A stretch of DNA of 64,000 nt. Origin: DASVBE01 sp963770375 (GTDB lineage Bacteria > Actinomycetota > Actinomycetes > Streptosporangiales > Streptosporangiaceae). Positions 44,303 to 52,716 of the stretch are shown here, piece after piece (positions within the stretch are counted from its first letter, which is position 1; each line of letters starts with the position of its first letter). The notes beneath the pieces are model-generated. The model saw only the letters and a program-made list of their open reading frames with translations. It was not told the DNA's origin and did not search any database. The stretch spans positions 87,831 to 151,830 of the forward strand of contig CAVYPM010000020.1 of NCBI GenBank assembly GCA_963770375.1. The letters are read 5' to 3'. The position numbers and the translations under genes were made by a program.

Positions 44303-45064
44303 GTGAGTGAGGCATGGATGCCGGGTGTCGGGCACCTGCGGGCGGCCGCGGACGGCGGGCATCTGAACGGCGGTGCCCCCCGGGCGGTCTGGCAGGCGCT
44401 GGGCGCTGACCCCGGCGTGGTGTCGGCCATGTCGGCCGCGCAGCGGCTGTGCGAGCTCGGCCGGGCCAGCCACCTGGTCTGGAACCCGGTCAGCGGGGAG
44501 ATCATCCAGCTGGTGTCGGTCCTGCGGGCCGGCCGCTGCCTGGGCGCGCCGGAGAACCTGGTCTCGTGGGGCCCGGCGGCCGCGGACGGAACCGACGGCG
44601 GCTGGCCGATGCCGGCCCCGGCCCCCGCGGGGCCACCCGCCGTGACCAACTCCGAGGGCCGGGTCTGCGCGCAGATCTGCGTGGTCGCCTGGCCCTGGGA
44701 GCCATTTACCGACGGGCCGCTGAACGGCCTCGGCGCGATCATGGCCTGGCTCGATTCGTGGGGCGTGGCCCGGACCTGGCCCGCGGGCCGGCCGGCCGCG
44801 TTCCCGCACGGCCACGCGGCCGGCGGCAGCCGCCGGCTGTGGGCCCGGGGCGGCCACTTCGGCGCGTCGCAGGTCCCCGGCTGGCACGCCGCGGGCCCGG
44901 GCCAGATCGACATCGAGCGGCTGTCCGGCCAGCCGGCCCCGGCCCCGGTCAGCCGGGTCCTGCCGCGGGAGGCCAGCCACCCGGCCGACGGCCTGGCGGT
45001 GCTCGACGGCCTGCTCGGCAGCGCGGGCGCCACCCCGGCGGCCAGCCTGACCCCAGTGCCCTAG
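44303..45064 (+). CDS. N-acetylmuramoyl-L-alanine amidase-like (PGRP-fold) protein
   Basis: 253 residues, GTG 44303 with GAAGGAGGACACGGA, an excellent ribosome site. The pattern WMPGVGHL, ASHLVWNPVSGEIIQLV, VCAQICVVAW, GLGAIMAWLDSWGVARTWPAG and GGHFGASQVPGWHAAGPGQID recalls a group of actinobacterial and actinophage proteins related to Amidase_2 peptidoglycan amidases. No signal peptide is visible, unexpected for a secreted wall enzyme. Whether the zinc ligands are complete cannot be settled by eye, so a catalytic role is uncertain. Confidence 0.55.
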   Translation: MSEAWMPGVGHLRAAADGGHLNGGAPRAVWQALGADPGVVSAMSAAQRLCELGRASHLVWNPVSGEIIQLVSVLRAGRCLGAPENLVSWGPAAADGTDGGWPMPAPAPAGPPAVTNSEGRVCAQICVVAWPWEPFTDGPLNGLGAIMAWLDSWGVARTWPAGRPAAFPHGHAAGGSRRLWARGGHFGASQVPGWHAAGPGQIDIERLSGQPAPAPVSRVLPREASHPADGLAVLDGLLGSAGATPAASLTPVP

Positions 45065-45086
45065 CGCTGTGCTTGCTGCGAGCTCG

Positions 45087-45121
45087 GCCCGGCCGGCCCG
45101 CTCCTGCCGCGCCGGCCGGGC
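45087..45121 (+). terminator. Candidate terminator after the amidase-like gene
   Basis: Exact 10-base arms GCCCGGCCGG (45087-45096) and CCGGCCGGGC (45112-45121), 15-base loop, 23 bases past the stop. Confidence 0.55.
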
Positions 45122-45193
45122 GCTGCTGTGCTTCCGGCTGCACTGTCTCAAAGTGCGATCTCACGGGCCCTGCCCAGGGTCTAGACTGGGATA

Positions 45194-45233
45194 ATTCGTA
45201 TTCTTGGAGCATTCGTGTTTATGTCGTTAGGCT
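45194..45233 (+). promoter_or_regulatory. fur-katG promoter with AT-rich Fur-box-like repeats
   Basis: TTGGAG (45204-45209), 18-base spacer, TAGGCT (45228-45233), then seven bases to the fur ATG: a leaderless arrangement, as known for mycobacterial furA. ATTCGT is repeated at 45194 and 45211 within an AT-rich block, a likely Fur target for autoregulation. Confidence 0.55.
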
Positions 45234-45240
45234 GGGCGCC

Positions 45241-45675
45241 ATGACCGCAGCACCGGCCCCGGCCAGCGCCGCCACTGAGCTGCGCGCGGCCGGCCTGCGG
45301 GTGACGGCGGCCCGGGTGGCGCTGCTCGAGGCCGTCAGGGACGGCGACCACCTGGGGGTCGAGGCGCTGGCCACCCGGGTCAGGGACCGCATCGGCCACG
45401 TCTCGCTGCAAGCTGTCTACGACGCCCTCGATGCGCTCACCGCGGCGGGCCTCATCCGCCGCATCGAGCCGGCCGGCAGCCCGGCCCGGTTCGAGGGCCG
45501 CATCGGGGACAACCACCATCACCTGGTCTGCCGCTCGTGCGGGACCGTCACCGACGTCGCCTGCGCGGTCGGCGAGGCACCCTGCCTGACCGCGGCCGAC
45601 GACCACGGCTTCTCGATCGACGAGGCCGAGGTCATCTACTGGGGCCTGTGCCCCTCCTGCTCCACCAGACCGTAG
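45241..45675 (+). CDS. furA: Fur family regulator, FurA/CatR type
   Basis: 144 residues. The N-terminal winged helix (AAGLRVTAARVALLEAVRDG, SLQAVYDALDALTAAGLIRR) is followed by the metal/dimerisation domain with DNHHHLVCRSCGTVTDV and a C-terminal CPSC, giving two zinc cysteine pairs. It lies 41 bases before katG, the classical arrangement in which a peroxide-sensing Fur protein represses its own operon with the catalase-peroxidase. ATG 45241 has no ribosome site but a -10-like TAGGCT seven bases upstream. Confidence 0.92.
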   Translation: MTAAPAPASAATELRAAGLRVTAARVALLEAVRDGDHLGVEALATRVRDRIGHVSLQAVYDALDALTAAGLIRRIEPAGSPARFEGRIGDNHHHLVCRSCGTVTDVACAVGEAPCLTAADDHGFSIDEAEVIYWGLCPSCSTRP

Positions 45676-45716
45676 TTCCCGCGCACCGTGATCCACCTCA
45701 TCCGGGAGGGATTTCC

Positions 45717-47939
45717 ATGTCCGAGAACCAGCAGCATGAGCCGCTCGTCGGCGAGGCGACGCCCGATGAGGGCGCCTGCCCGGTACGAGCCCCGCATCCG
45801 ACCCAGGGCGGCGGGAACCGCCAGTGGTGGCCGGACCGCCTCAACCTGAAGATCCTGGCCAAGAACCCGGCCGTGGCCAACCCGCTGGGTGAGCAGTTCA
45901 GCTACGCCGAGGCGTTCAGCACCCTCGACCTGCCGGCGGTCAAGCAGGACATCGCGCAGGTGCTGACCACCTCGCAGGACTGGTGGCCGGCCGACTTCGG
46001 CCACTACGGCCCGTTCATGATCCGGATGGCCTGGCACAGCGCCGGCACCTACCGGATCAGCGACGGCCGCGGCGGCGCCGGGTCCGGGCAGCAGCGGTTC
46101 GCCCCGCTGAACAGCTGGCCGGACAACGCCAACCTGGACAAGGCCCGCCGCCTGCTGTGGCCGGTGAAGAAGAAGTACGGCCAGAAGCTGTCCTGGGCGG
46201 ACCTGCTGGTGCTGACCGGCAACGTCGCGCTGGAGACGATGGGCTTTGCGACGTTCGGCTTCGCCGGCGGGCGGGCGGACGTCTGGGAGCCGGACGAGGA
46301 CGTGTACTGGGGCCCGGAGTCGGTCTGGCTCGGTGACGAGCGCTACTCCGGCGACCGCGAGCTCGAGGAGCCGTTCGGCGCGGTCCAGATGGGCCTGATC
46401 TACGTCAACCCGCAGGGCCCGAACGGCAACCCGGACCCGCTGGCCGCGGCCCGCGACATCCGCGAGACGTTCCGCCGGATGGCGATGAACGACGAGGAGA
46501 CCGCGGCCCTGATCGCCGGCGGCCACACGTTCGGCAAGACCCACGGCGCGGGCCCTGAGGCCGCCGTCGGCGCCGACCCCGAGGCCGCCCCGATCGAGCA
46601 GCAGGGCCTGGGCTGGAAGAGCAGCTTCGGCACCGGCACCGGCGGCGACGCGATCACCAGCGGCCTCGAGGGCACCTGGACGCCGACGCCGGTGACCTGG
46701 GACAACAGCTTCCTGGAGACCCTGTACGGGTACGAGTGGGAGCTGACCGCCAGTCCCGCGGGGGCGCACCAGTGGCAGCCCAAGGACGGCGGCGGGGCCG
46801 GCACGGTGGCCGACGCGCACGACCCGTCGAAGAGCCACCCGCCGACGATGCTGACCACGGACCTGTCGCTGCGGATGGACCCGGTCTACGACCAGATCTG
46901 CCGGCGCTTCCTGGCCAGCCCGGCCGAGTTCGCGGACGCGTTCGCCCGGGCCTGGTTCAAGCTGACCCACCGCGACATGGGCCCGAAGGTCCGGTATCTC
47001 GGCCCCGAGGTCCCGGCCGAGGAGCTGATCTGGCAGGACCCGGTCCCGGCGGTGACGCACGAGCTCATCGGCGACGCGGACGCGGCCGCGCTGAAGAGCC
47101 AGGTTCTGGCCTCGGGCCTGACCGTCCGGCAGCTGGTGTCCACCGCGTGGGCGTCGGCCTCCACGTTCCGCGGCAGCGACAAGCGCGGCGGGGCCAACGG
47201 CGGGCGGATCAGCCTCGAGCCGCAGTCCGGCTGGGAGATCAACGAGCCCGACCAGCTGGCCGTGGTACTCCGCACGCTGAACGGGATCCGGCAGTCGTTC
47301 AACAGCGCCCAGTCCGGCGGCAAGCAGGTTTCGCTGGCCGACCTGATCGTGCTGGCCGGCGGGGCCGGCGTGGAGGAGGCGGCCCGGCAGGCCGGCTTCA
47401 GCGTCACGGTCCCGTTCCGCCCGGGCCGCGGGGACGCGCGGCAGGAGCAGACCGACGTCGAGTCGTTCGCGGTGCTCGAGCCGGCCGCCGACGGCTTCCG
47501 CAACTACCAGGGCAAGGGCAGCCGGCTGCCGGCCGAGTACCTGCTGCTCGACCGGGCCAACCTGCTGACGCTCAGCGCCCCGGAGATGACCGTGCTGGTC
47601 GGCGGCCTGCGGGTGCTGGGCGCCAACTACCAGCAGTCGCCGGCGGGCGTGTTCACCAGCTCGCCGGGCAAGCTGACCAACGACTTCTTCGTCAACCTGC
47701 TCGACCTGGGCACGACCTGGCACCCGAACGGTGACGCGAACACGTTCGAGGGCCGGGACGCCGCCACCGGCGCGGTGAAGTGGACCGGCACCCGGGCCGA
47801 CCTGGTCTTCGGGTCGAACTCCGAGCTGCGCGCGCTGGCCGAGGTCTACGCCAGCGACGACGCGAAGGAGAAGTTCGTGCACGACTTCGTCGCCGCGTGG
47901 GCGAAGGTAATGGACCTGGACCGGTACGAACTCGCCTGA
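45717..47939 (+). CDS. katG: Catalase-peroxidase
   Basis: 740 residues, full length. GGGAGGG precedes the ATG. The distal haem pocket MIRMAWHSAG gives Trp106 and His107; the covalent Met-Tyr-Trp adduct partners are Tyr229 (GLIYVNPQGPNG) and Met255 (FRRMAMND); the proximal haem histidine is His270 (IAGGHTFGKTHG). Numbering is nearly the same as in M. tuberculosis KatG. The degenerate C-terminal domain is present. It removes hydrogen peroxide in the cytoplasm and is co-transcribed with the Fur protein. No missing key residue. Confidence 0.97.
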   Translation: MSENQQHEPLVGEATPDEGACPVRAPHPTQGGGNRQWWPDRLNLKILAKNPAVANPLGEQFSYAEAFSTLDLPAVKQDIAQVLTTSQDWWPADFGHYGPFMIRMAWHSAGTYRISDGRGGAGSGQQRFAPLNSWPDNANLDKARRLLWPVKKKYGQKLSWADLLVLTGNVALETMGFATFGFAGGRADVWEPDEDVYWGPESVWLGDERYSGDRELEEPFGAVQMGLIYVNPQGPNGNPDPLAAARDIRETFRRMAMNDEETAALIAGGHTFGKTHGAGPEAAVGADPEAAPIEQQGLGWKSSFGTGTGGDAITSGLEGTWTPTPVTWDNSFLETLYGYEWELTASPAGAHQWQPKDGGGAGTVADAHDPSKSHPPTMLTTDLSLRMDPVYDQICRRFLASPAEFADAFARAWFKLTHRDMGPKVRYLGPEVPAEELIWQDPVPAVTHELIGDADAAALKSQVLASGLTVRQLVSTAWASASTFRGSDKRGGANGGRISLEPQSGWEINEPDQLAVVLRTLNGIRQSFNSAQSGGKQVSLADLIVLAGGAGVEEAARQAGFSVTVPFRPGRGDARQEQTDVESFAVLEPAADGFRNYQGKGSRLPAEYLLLDRANLLTLSAPEMTVLVGGLRVLGANYQQSPAGVFTSSPGKLTNDFFVNLLDLGTTWHPNGDANTFEGRDAATGAVKWTGTRADLVFGSNSELRALAEVYASDDAKEKFVHDFVAAWAKVMDLDRYELA

Positions 47940-47962
47940 TCCCTTCCCGGGCCTGATTCACG

Positions 47963-48003
47963 GCGCCCGGGCCGGCCTGCCTGCCGGCCGGCCCGGGCGC
48001 TTT
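47963..48003 (+). terminator. Rho-independent terminator of fur-katG
   Basis: Exact 15-base arms (47963-47977 and 47986-48000), eight-base loop, followed by TTT; 24 bases past the katG stop. Confidence 0.85.
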
Positions 48004-48084
48004 GCTGTGCCGCAGCGCCATCCGGCCCGCTGGGTCGTGATCCGCAATGCGGCCCTCCGGTACCGGTAGCCGCCGTCCCCGGGA

Positions 48085-48101
48085 TCGGTAGCCATTGCCG
48101 A
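48085..48101. promoter_or_regulatory. TCGGTA-N5-TGCCGA inverted motif upstream of GNAT gene
   Basis: TCGGTA GCCAT TGCCGA, symmetric beyond the core (ATCGG...CCGAT, 48084-48102) with one mismatch. A second CGGTAGCC copy lies 22 bp upstream, and CCGGTACCGG, a 10-bp palindrome, at 48057-48066. The same motif occurs at 51509. Confidence 0.55.
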
Positions 48102-48181
48102 TGCCGGCCGGTCCCCCGCTGCCTCAGGTTGGATCCGGCGGCAAACCGCCGTCTGCGATCTTGGCTTTGAGGAGCATTCAG

Positions 48182-48841
48182 ATGGTCTACGACTACCGGT
48201 ATAGGGCGGTGGCCGAGCGGCAGCGCCAGATGCTGGCCGACGCGGAGAACTACCGCCGGGCCAGGCTGGGACGGCCGCGCCGGCCCCGGCCCGGCCGGCG
48301 GTCTGCACGGCGATCCGCGGGCCAGGACCAGCCGGCCGTCCTGCGCGACGGGTCGCAGGTGCTGATCCGGCCGGTCGGGCCGGCCGATGTGCCGTTCCTG
48401 GCCGACGGCTTCGCCCGGCTGAGTGCCAGGTCACGCCAGCTGCGGTTCCTGGGCCCCAAGAAGCAGCTGACCCCGGCGGAACTGCGCTACCTCACCGAGA
48501 TCGACCATCACGACCACGAAGCGCTGGGTGCGGTGGACCCGGCCAGCGGGCTCGGCGTCGGGGTGGCCCGCTACGTCCGTTCCTTCGAGGATGCGCAGGC
48601 CGCCGAGATCGCCGTCACCGTCGTGGACGAGTGGCAGCGCCGCGGGCTCGGCACCGAGCTGCTGGCTCAGCTGGCGCAGCGGGCCAGGGCGGAAGGCATC
48701 CGCCGGTTCACCGCTCTGGTGGGAGCCGACAACGTGGCGATGACCGCGCTGGTGCGGACCACCGGGGCGGCCCTCGTCCGCCGCGAGGCCGCCACCCTGG
48801 TCTACGAGATCCCGCTGCTCCGGCAGGAAGGGCCCAGCTGA
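48182..48841 (+). CDS. GNAT family N-acetyltransferase with Arg-rich N-terminus
   Basis: 219 residues from ATG 48182 (GAGGAGCATTCAG upstream). Residues ~15-60 are a basic segment (RRARLGRPRRPRPGRRSARR). The GNAT domain has ADGFARLSARSRQLRFLGPK and the acetyl-CoA loop VDEWQRRGLGTELLAQLAQR. The LSxxSRxxRFL pattern is shared with the acetyltransferase domain of Pat-type protein lysine acetyltransferases, but no cyclic-nucleotide domain is attached. It is 40 bases upstream of the LuxR-type regulator and carries the same inverted motif as the gene after that regulator. Confidence 0.85.
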   Translation: MVYDYRYRAVAERQRQMLADAENYRRARLGRPRRPRPGRRSARRSAGQDQPAVLRDGSQVLIRPVGPADVPFLADGFARLSARSRQLRFLGPKKQLTPAELRYLTEIDHHDHEALGAVDPASGLGVGVARYVRSFEDAQAAEIAVTVVDEWQRRGLGTELLAQLAQRARAEGIRRFTALVGADNVAMTALVRTTGAALVRREAATLVYEIPLLRQEGPS

Positions 48842-48869
48842 CGGCCCGGACCCGGATTTGCCGCCCCTT

Positions 48870-48875
48870 TACAAT
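48870..48875 (+). promoter_or_regulatory. -10 element of a probable leaderless promoter
   Basis: TACAAT ends six bases before the GTG of the LuxR-type regulator, which has no ribosome site. No good -35 is visible; the region is the short gap after the GNAT gene. Confidence 0.5.
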
Positions 48876-48881
48876 CAGGGC

Positions 48882-51506
48882 GTGACGCGGGGGATCCTGG
48901 AGCGCGAGGCCGAGCTGTCGGTGCTGGCCGACGCGGTACGCGCGGCCGCGGGCCGGCGCGGGTCCGTCGTGCTGGTCATGGGCGAGGCGGGCATCGGCAA
49001 GTCCAGCCTGGTCGAGGCGCTGCGCTCGCACCTGCCCGCCGAGGGCAGGCTGCTCGTCGGCTACTGCGACGACCTGGCGACCCCGCGCACCCTGGGCCCG
49101 TTCCGCGATCTGGCCGGCAGCGTCGGAACCGAGTTCAGCCAGGCCGTTGCGGACGGCAGCGACCGGGACCGGGTGCTCGCTGCCCTCCGCGCGGAGCTGA
49201 CCTGGCCCGAGCACCCGACCGTACTGGTCATCGAGGACGTGCACTGGGCCGACGACGCCACGCTCGACGCGCTGCGCTACCTGATCAGGCGGATCGCCAG
49301 CCTGCCGGCTGTGCTCATCCTGACCTACCGCGACGACGAGCTGACCCGCGAGCACCCGCTGCACGGCCTGCTGGGCCAGGCCTCCCGCAGCGACCAGGTA
49401 CGGCACCTGCCGCTGACCCGGCTGTCGGTGCAGGCCGTGCGGCAGCTCAGCGCGGGCAGCTCCGTCGATGCCCAGGACCTGTACGCGCTGACCTCAGGGA
49501 ACCCGTTCTTCGTTCACGAGCTGCTCGCCTCCGCGCAGGGTCAGGCGGTCCCGCCGACGATCGCCGGCGCCGTGCTGGCCCGGGTCAGGAGCCTGGACGC
49601 ACCGACCCAGGACGTGCTCGAGCTGCTGGCTGTCGTCCCGTCGGCGCTGGAGCGCTGGCTGGTCGACGCGCTCGTGACCAGCACCGGGCCGACCGGGGTA
49701 GCAGCGCTGGCGGCCGCCGAGGAGCGTGGCCTGCTCACCGTGTCCCCGCGCAAGATCTCCTTCCGGCATGAGCTGACCCGGCGGGCCATCGCCGACTCGG
49801 TTCCCGCGGCGCGGCTCATCGCCCTGAATCAGCGTGTCCTGGAGGCCCTTACCCGCCACGACGGCTCGGATATGGCCCAGATCGTCCATCACGCCAAGCA
49901 GGCAGGCAGCCAGGACGCGATCATCGCGTACGGGCCGGCCGCGGCCAGGGACGCCGCCCGGGCCGGTGCCCGCCGCGAGGCCGTCGCCCACTACGCCCTC
50001 GTGCTCGAGCACGCCGGGCAGTTCGCCCCCGCTGAGCGCGCCGTGCTGCTCGAGGAGTACGCGATCGAGTGCTACACGATCGGGGCGATCAGCCGGGCGA
50101 TCAGCGCCGGGCAGCAGGCGGTCGAGCTGAACCGCTCGCTGGGGAACCTGCGCCGGCTCGGCAGCTGCCTGCGGTGGCTGTCGCGGATGTCCTGGATGGC
50201 CGGCGACCGGGCCAGCGCCGAGCATGCTGGCCGGGAGGCGATCAAGGTGCTGGAACAGTCCGGCGACAGCAGGCTGCTCGCGCTGGCCCTGAGCAACGAA
50301 GCCCAGCTGTGCATGCTCGCGCACCGTCTGGCCGAGGGCGTCGAGTACGGCGAGCGCGCCGTGGACCTGGCCCGGGCCGCCGGCGATGCGGCGATTACCT
50401 CGCACGCCCTGACCAACATCGGCAGCTGCCGCTGGCTGCTCGGTGATCCGGGCGGCCAGGCCGTCCTCGACGAGGCCCTCCGGGTGGCTTTGGCGGCGGG
50501 CGCCACCGAGGACGCCTGCCGGGCCTACGTGTGCCTCGTCTGGAATCTGCTCGACCGGTTCCGCCTCGACGAGACCGACCGGTATCTCGCCGCGGCCATC
50601 AAGCTCGCCGAGGAGTCCGAGTCCTTCGGGATCCTCTCCTACATGCAGGTCCAGCGGGCCCGGCTGGAAGCCGCGCGGGGCTCGTGGGATGAGGCCGTGC
50701 GCATCGCCGAGGCTGAGTTCGACACGTTCCAGCCGGCCAGCTGCGTGGCGCTGACCGTGGCCGGACGGGTCCGGGCCCGGCGCGGCCAGCCGCGGGGACC
50801 CCGGCTGCTCTCCGCCGCCTGGAAGCTGGCGGTGCAGATCGACGAGCTTCAGCGGCTCGCCCCGGTGGCGGCCGCCCGCGCCGAGGACGCGTGGCTGCGC
50901 GGCGACCATGCCCGGGCACGGGACATCGCCGGGCCGGTCTACGCCGAAGCGGTCCGGCTCGGTGACGACGTGCACCAGGCGGAGCTCAGTTACTGGCTGA
51001 CCCGCGCCGGGCAGCCCGCGGACCCGGGCTCCAGCGGCTACCCCTACGCGATGGCGGCCGCAGGTCGCTGGCGGGAGGCGGCGGCCGCGTGGGAGGCCGC
51101 GGGCTGCCCCTACGAGCAGGCCGCGGCGCTGGCCGACAGCGACGACCCGCAGGATCTGCTGACCGCGCTCGGGACGCTCGACGAGCTGGGCGCCCGGCCG
51201 CTCGCCACCGTGGTCCGCAGGCGCCTGCGCGCGCTCGGCATGACCCGCATCCCGCGCGGGCCGCGCGACGAGACCAGGGTCAACCCCGCGGGCCTGACCG
51301 CCCGGCAGGTCGACGTGCTGCGCCTGCTCGGCCAGGGCTGCACCAACGCCCAGATCGCCAGCCAGCTCGTGGTTTCGGTGCGCACGGTGGACAGCCATGT
51401 CGCGGCCGTGCTGGGCAAGCTCGGCGCGGCCAGCAGGCACGAGGCCGCCGCCTGCGCGGCCGAGCTCGGTGTTCTCGGCCCCGAAACCGGTAATCCGGCC
51501 CGCTGA
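48882..51506 (+). CDS. Large ATP-binding LuxR-family regulator (LAL type)
   Basis: 874 residues from GTG 48882. The N-terminal AAA/STAND ATPase has Walker A GEAGIGKSS (34-42) and Walker B VLVIEDVHWADD; a long helical TPR-like middle follows; the C-terminal LuxR/GerE helix-turn-helix is at about 803-862 (LTARQVDVLRLLGQGCTNAQ, then VVSVRTVDSHVAAVLGKLGA). LAL proteins are cluster-situated activators of many actinomycete secondary-metabolite and sugar pathways, switched by ligand and ATP. Directly followed by methyltransferase, exporter, amine oxidase and RidA genes, so it is probably their activator. An inverted motif lies just after its stop. Confidence 0.93.
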   Translation: MTRGILEREAELSVLADAVRAAAGRRGSVVLVMGEAGIGKSSLVEALRSHLPAEGRLLVGYCDDLATPRTLGPFRDLAGSVGTEFSQAVADGSDRDRVLAALRAELTWPEHPTVLVIEDVHWADDATLDALRYLIRRIASLPAVLILTYRDDELTREHPLHGLLGQASRSDQVRHLPLTRLSVQAVRQLSAGSSVDAQDLYALTSGNPFFVHELLASAQGQAVPPTIAGAVLARVRSLDAPTQDVLELLAVVPSALERWLVDALVTSTGPTGVAALAAAEERGLLTVSPRKISFRHELTRRAIADSVPAARLIALNQRVLEALTRHDGSDMAQIVHHAKQAGSQDAIIAYGPAAARDAARAGARREAVAHYALVLEHAGQFAPAERAVLLEEYAIECYTIGAISRAISAGQQAVELNRSLGNLRRLGSCLRWLSRMSWMAGDRASAEHAGREAIKVLEQSGDSRLLALALSNEAQLCMLAHRLAEGVEYGERAVDLARAAGDAAITSHALTNIGSCRWLLGDPGGQAVLDEALRVALAAGATEDACRAYVCLVWNLLDRFRLDETDRYLAAAIKLAEESESFGILSYMQVQRARLEAARGSWDEAVRIAEAEFDTFQPASCVALTVAGRVRARRGQPRGPRLLSAAWKLAVQIDELQRLAPVAAARAEDAWLRGDHARARDIAGPVYAEAVRLGDDVHQAELSYWLTRAGQPADPGSSGYPYAMAAAGRWREAAAAWEAAGCPYEQAAALADSDDPQDLLTALGTLDELGARPLATVVRRRLRALGMTRIPRGPRDETRVNPAGLTARQVDVLRLLGQGCTNAQIASQLVVSVRTVDSHVAAVLGKLGAASRHEAAACAAELGVLGPETGNPAR

Positions 51507-51508
51507 TC

Positions 51509-51525
51509 TCGGTACCGGTTACCGA
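51509..51525. promoter_or_regulatory. TCGGTA-N5-TACCGA inverted motif upstream of methyltransferase gene
   Basis: TCGGTA CCGGT TACCGA, perfect six-base arms. It begins three bases after the LuxR-regulator stop and lies ~100 bases before the methyltransferase start, a usual activator position. Confidence 0.6.
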
Positions 51526-51621
51526 TGCCCGGCTGCGGCCCGGCGGCATACCTCTTGGAGGCAGGACGAAAGACCCTGCGCCTGGCCGTGCTTCTGGTCA
51601 GGCCACTCCACGGAGGACCTG

Positions 51622-52677
51622 ATGACGATCGACCAGGACAAGCTGATGGATTTCCTGCACAAGTTCGTGGGAGACCTCGGCGCGACCATGGCCGCGGGCA
51701 ACGTGCTCGTCGGTGACCGGCTGGGGTTGTACCGCGCGCTCGCCGACCGCCCCATGCTGCCCCACGAACTCGCCGAGCGGACCGGTACCGCCACCCGCTA
51801 CGTCGACGAGTGGCTGCGCGGCCAGGCGGCGGGCGGCTACGTGGAGTACGACCCGCAGACCGGGGCGTACTCGCTCACCCCGGAGCAGGCTTTCGCGCTG
51901 ACCGACCCGGACGGGGCCGTCTTCGCGCCGGGCGCGTTCGAGCTGGCGCTCGGCGCGCTGCGGTCGGAGCAGAAGGTCACCCAGGCGTTCCGCAGCGGCG
52001 ACGGCGTCGGCTGGCATGAGCACCACGAGGACGTGTTCTCGGGCTGTGAGCGGTTCTTCCGGCCCGGGTACGCGGCCAACCTGGTCGCGGCCTGGATCCC
52101 GGCCCTCGACGGGGCCGAGGCCAAGCTGCAGGCCAGCGCCCGGGTCGCCGATGTCGGGTGCGGCCACGGGGCTTCCACGACGCTGATGGCCCGCGCCTAC
52201 CCGGGGTCCTTCTTCACCGGCTCCGACTATCACGAGGAGTCCGTCATCGCGGCGCGCAAGCAGGCCGCCGAGGCGGGCCTGGCCGAGCGGGTGCGGTTCG
52301 ACGTCGCGTCGGCGCAGACCTTTGCCGGCGGCCCCTACGACCTGGTGACCAGCTTCGACTGCCTGCACGACATGGGCGACCCGCTGGGCGCGGCCAGGAA
52401 CATCCGGGAGCAGCTCGCGCCGGACGGCACCTGGATGATCGTCGAGCCCGCCGCGGGCGGCAGCGTGACCGACAATCTCAACCCCGTGGGGCGGGTCTAC
52501 TACTCGTTCTCCACCTTCCTCTGCGTCCCGAACGCGCTCTCCCAGGACGGCGGCTACTCCCTCGGCGCGCAGGCCGGCGAGGAACCGGTCCGGCGGCTGG
52601 CCGCCGACGCCGGGTTCACCGGCTTCCGGCGGGTGGCGGAGACGCCGTTCAACATCGTCTACGAGGCCCGGCCGTAA
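51622..52677 (+). CDS. SAM-dependent methyltransferase with winged-helix N-terminal domain
   Basis: 351 residues, GGAGGACCTG before the ATG. The N-terminal ~90 residues form the dimerisation/winged-helix domain of O-methyltransferase-like enzymes (VLVGDRLGLYRALADRPM, HELAERTGTATRYVDEWLRG). The catalytic domain shows VADVGCGHGASTTLMARAYP, VTSFDCLHDMGDP and a C-terminal region close to actinobacterial class I methyltransferases. The acceptor is unknown; the exporter and amine oxidase downstream suggest a small amine or aromatic product. First gene after the LuxR-type regulator and its inverted motif. Confidence 0.88.
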   Translation: MTIDQDKLMDFLHKFVGDLGATMAAGNVLVGDRLGLYRALADRPMLPHELAERTGTATRYVDEWLRGQAAGGYVEYDPQTGAYSLTPEQAFALTDPDGAVFAPGAFELALGALRSEQKVTQAFRSGDGVGWHEHHEDVFSGCERFFRPGYAANLVAAWIPALDGAEAKLQASARVADVGCGHGASTTLMARAYPGSFFTGSDYHEESVIAARKQAAEAGLAERVRFDVASAQTFAGGPYDLVTSFDCLHDMGDPLGAARNIREQLAPDGTWMIVEPAAGGSVTDNLNPVGRVYYSFSTFLCVPNALSQDGGYSLGAQAGEEPVRRLAADAGFTGFRRVAETPFNIVYEARP

Positions 52678-52716
52678 CCGCCTGACATCGGTAACTACGA
52701 GGAAGTGAGGATTACG

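Noticed and set aside
45221..45244. Seven-codon frame ending in ATGA with the fur start
   Set aside because: The -10 TAGGCT lies inside it, seven bases before the fur ATG, so it is probably not transcribed.
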